Below, in pieces: positions 5,608 through 5,698 of a stretch of 5,698 nucleotides of DNA. A program made the translations under genes and the position numbers. The notes under the pieces were generated by a model. It was not told the DNA's origin and did no database searches. It saw nothing but the letters and a program-made list of their open reading frames with translations. Every line of letters begins with the position of its first letter. The first letter of the stretch is position 1. The DNA is from Planctomycetaceae bacterium. GTDB lineage: Bacteria > Planctomycetota > Planctomycetia > Pirellulales > JAEUIK01. Where the stretch lies: the NCBI GenBank assembly GCA_016793185.1, contig JAEUIK010000283.1, positions 1 through 5,698 on the forward strand. The letters are read 5' to 3'.

Positions 5608-5698
5608 AGCGAACCAGCCCGCCGCGCCGCGAAAACGTGGGCCACGCCAGCGGCGCGTCCTCGGGCGCGGGAACACGAACACTCTCCGGCTCGGCGTA
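5606..5698 (-). CDS. C-terminal end of an unidentified protein (5' part outside window)
   Basis: The last 30 codons of a gene entering from the right edge are open in one minus-strand frame and end at a TAG (5606-5608). The visible peptide begins YAEPESVRVPAPEDAP and ends FSRRGGLVR; it is proline- and arginine-rich and looks like a disordered tail with no recognisable motif. The stop sits nine bases before the GT2 start, and the ribosome binding site of the GT2 gene overlaps it, so the two genes are probably cotranscribed. By context it may be another polysaccharide biosynthesis gene, but the sequence itself does not show this. The open frame over so short a stretch is modest evidence; the tight junction with a well-placed ribosome binding site supports it. 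Confidence 0.6.
   Translation of the reverse strand, partial: YAEPESVRVPAPEDAPLAWPTFSRRGGLVR

Overview
The window is GC-rich bacterial DNA (about two-thirds G+C by eye) in which every supported gene lies on the minus strand, so it reads from high to low coordinates. The order is: a partial C-terminus of an unknown gene, a family 2 glycosyltransferase (GT2), a family 4 glycosyltransferase (GT4), a WecG/TagA/CpsF (GT26) glycosyltransferase, a PAS-like/GGDEF diguanylate cyclase, an uncharacterised cysteine-containing protein built from two copies of one domain, and the N-terminal part of a proline-dehydrogenase-like protein that runs off the left edge. Junctions are tight (9-nt gap, 11-nt overlap, 3-nt gap, 56-nt gap, 43-nt gap, 9-nt gap), which fits one operon or a few closely coupled transcripts. 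No tRNA, rRNA, CRISPR array or mobile element was seen, and no stretch over 300 bases lacks a gene.

The right half (about 2353-5698) is a typical polysaccharide assembly block. A GT26 enzyme usually adds an early sugar to a lipid-linked carrier sugar, and the GT2 and GT4 enzymes would extend the chain. The product is probably an exopolysaccharide, capsule or other surface glycan, but no polymerase, flippase or initiating transferase lies inside the window. The next gene, a diguanylate cyclase with intact GGDEF and RxxD inhibitory motifs, would make cyclic di-GMP, a common activator of exopolysaccharide synthesis, so local control of the pathway is plausible.

The left end (1-1452) is the least understood part. 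A 344-residue protein contains two gap-free copies of a domain of about 98 residues with shared cysteines. It is followed, after nine bases and in the same frame, by a protein resembling the proline dehydrogenase TIM barrel. I know of no assigned role for this pair and regard it as the best candidate for an undescribed function here.

Taxonomy is uncertain. The composition and the glycan locus with an embedded diguanylate cyclase would suit a planctomycete or another GC-rich environmental bacterium, but nothing in the window settles it.
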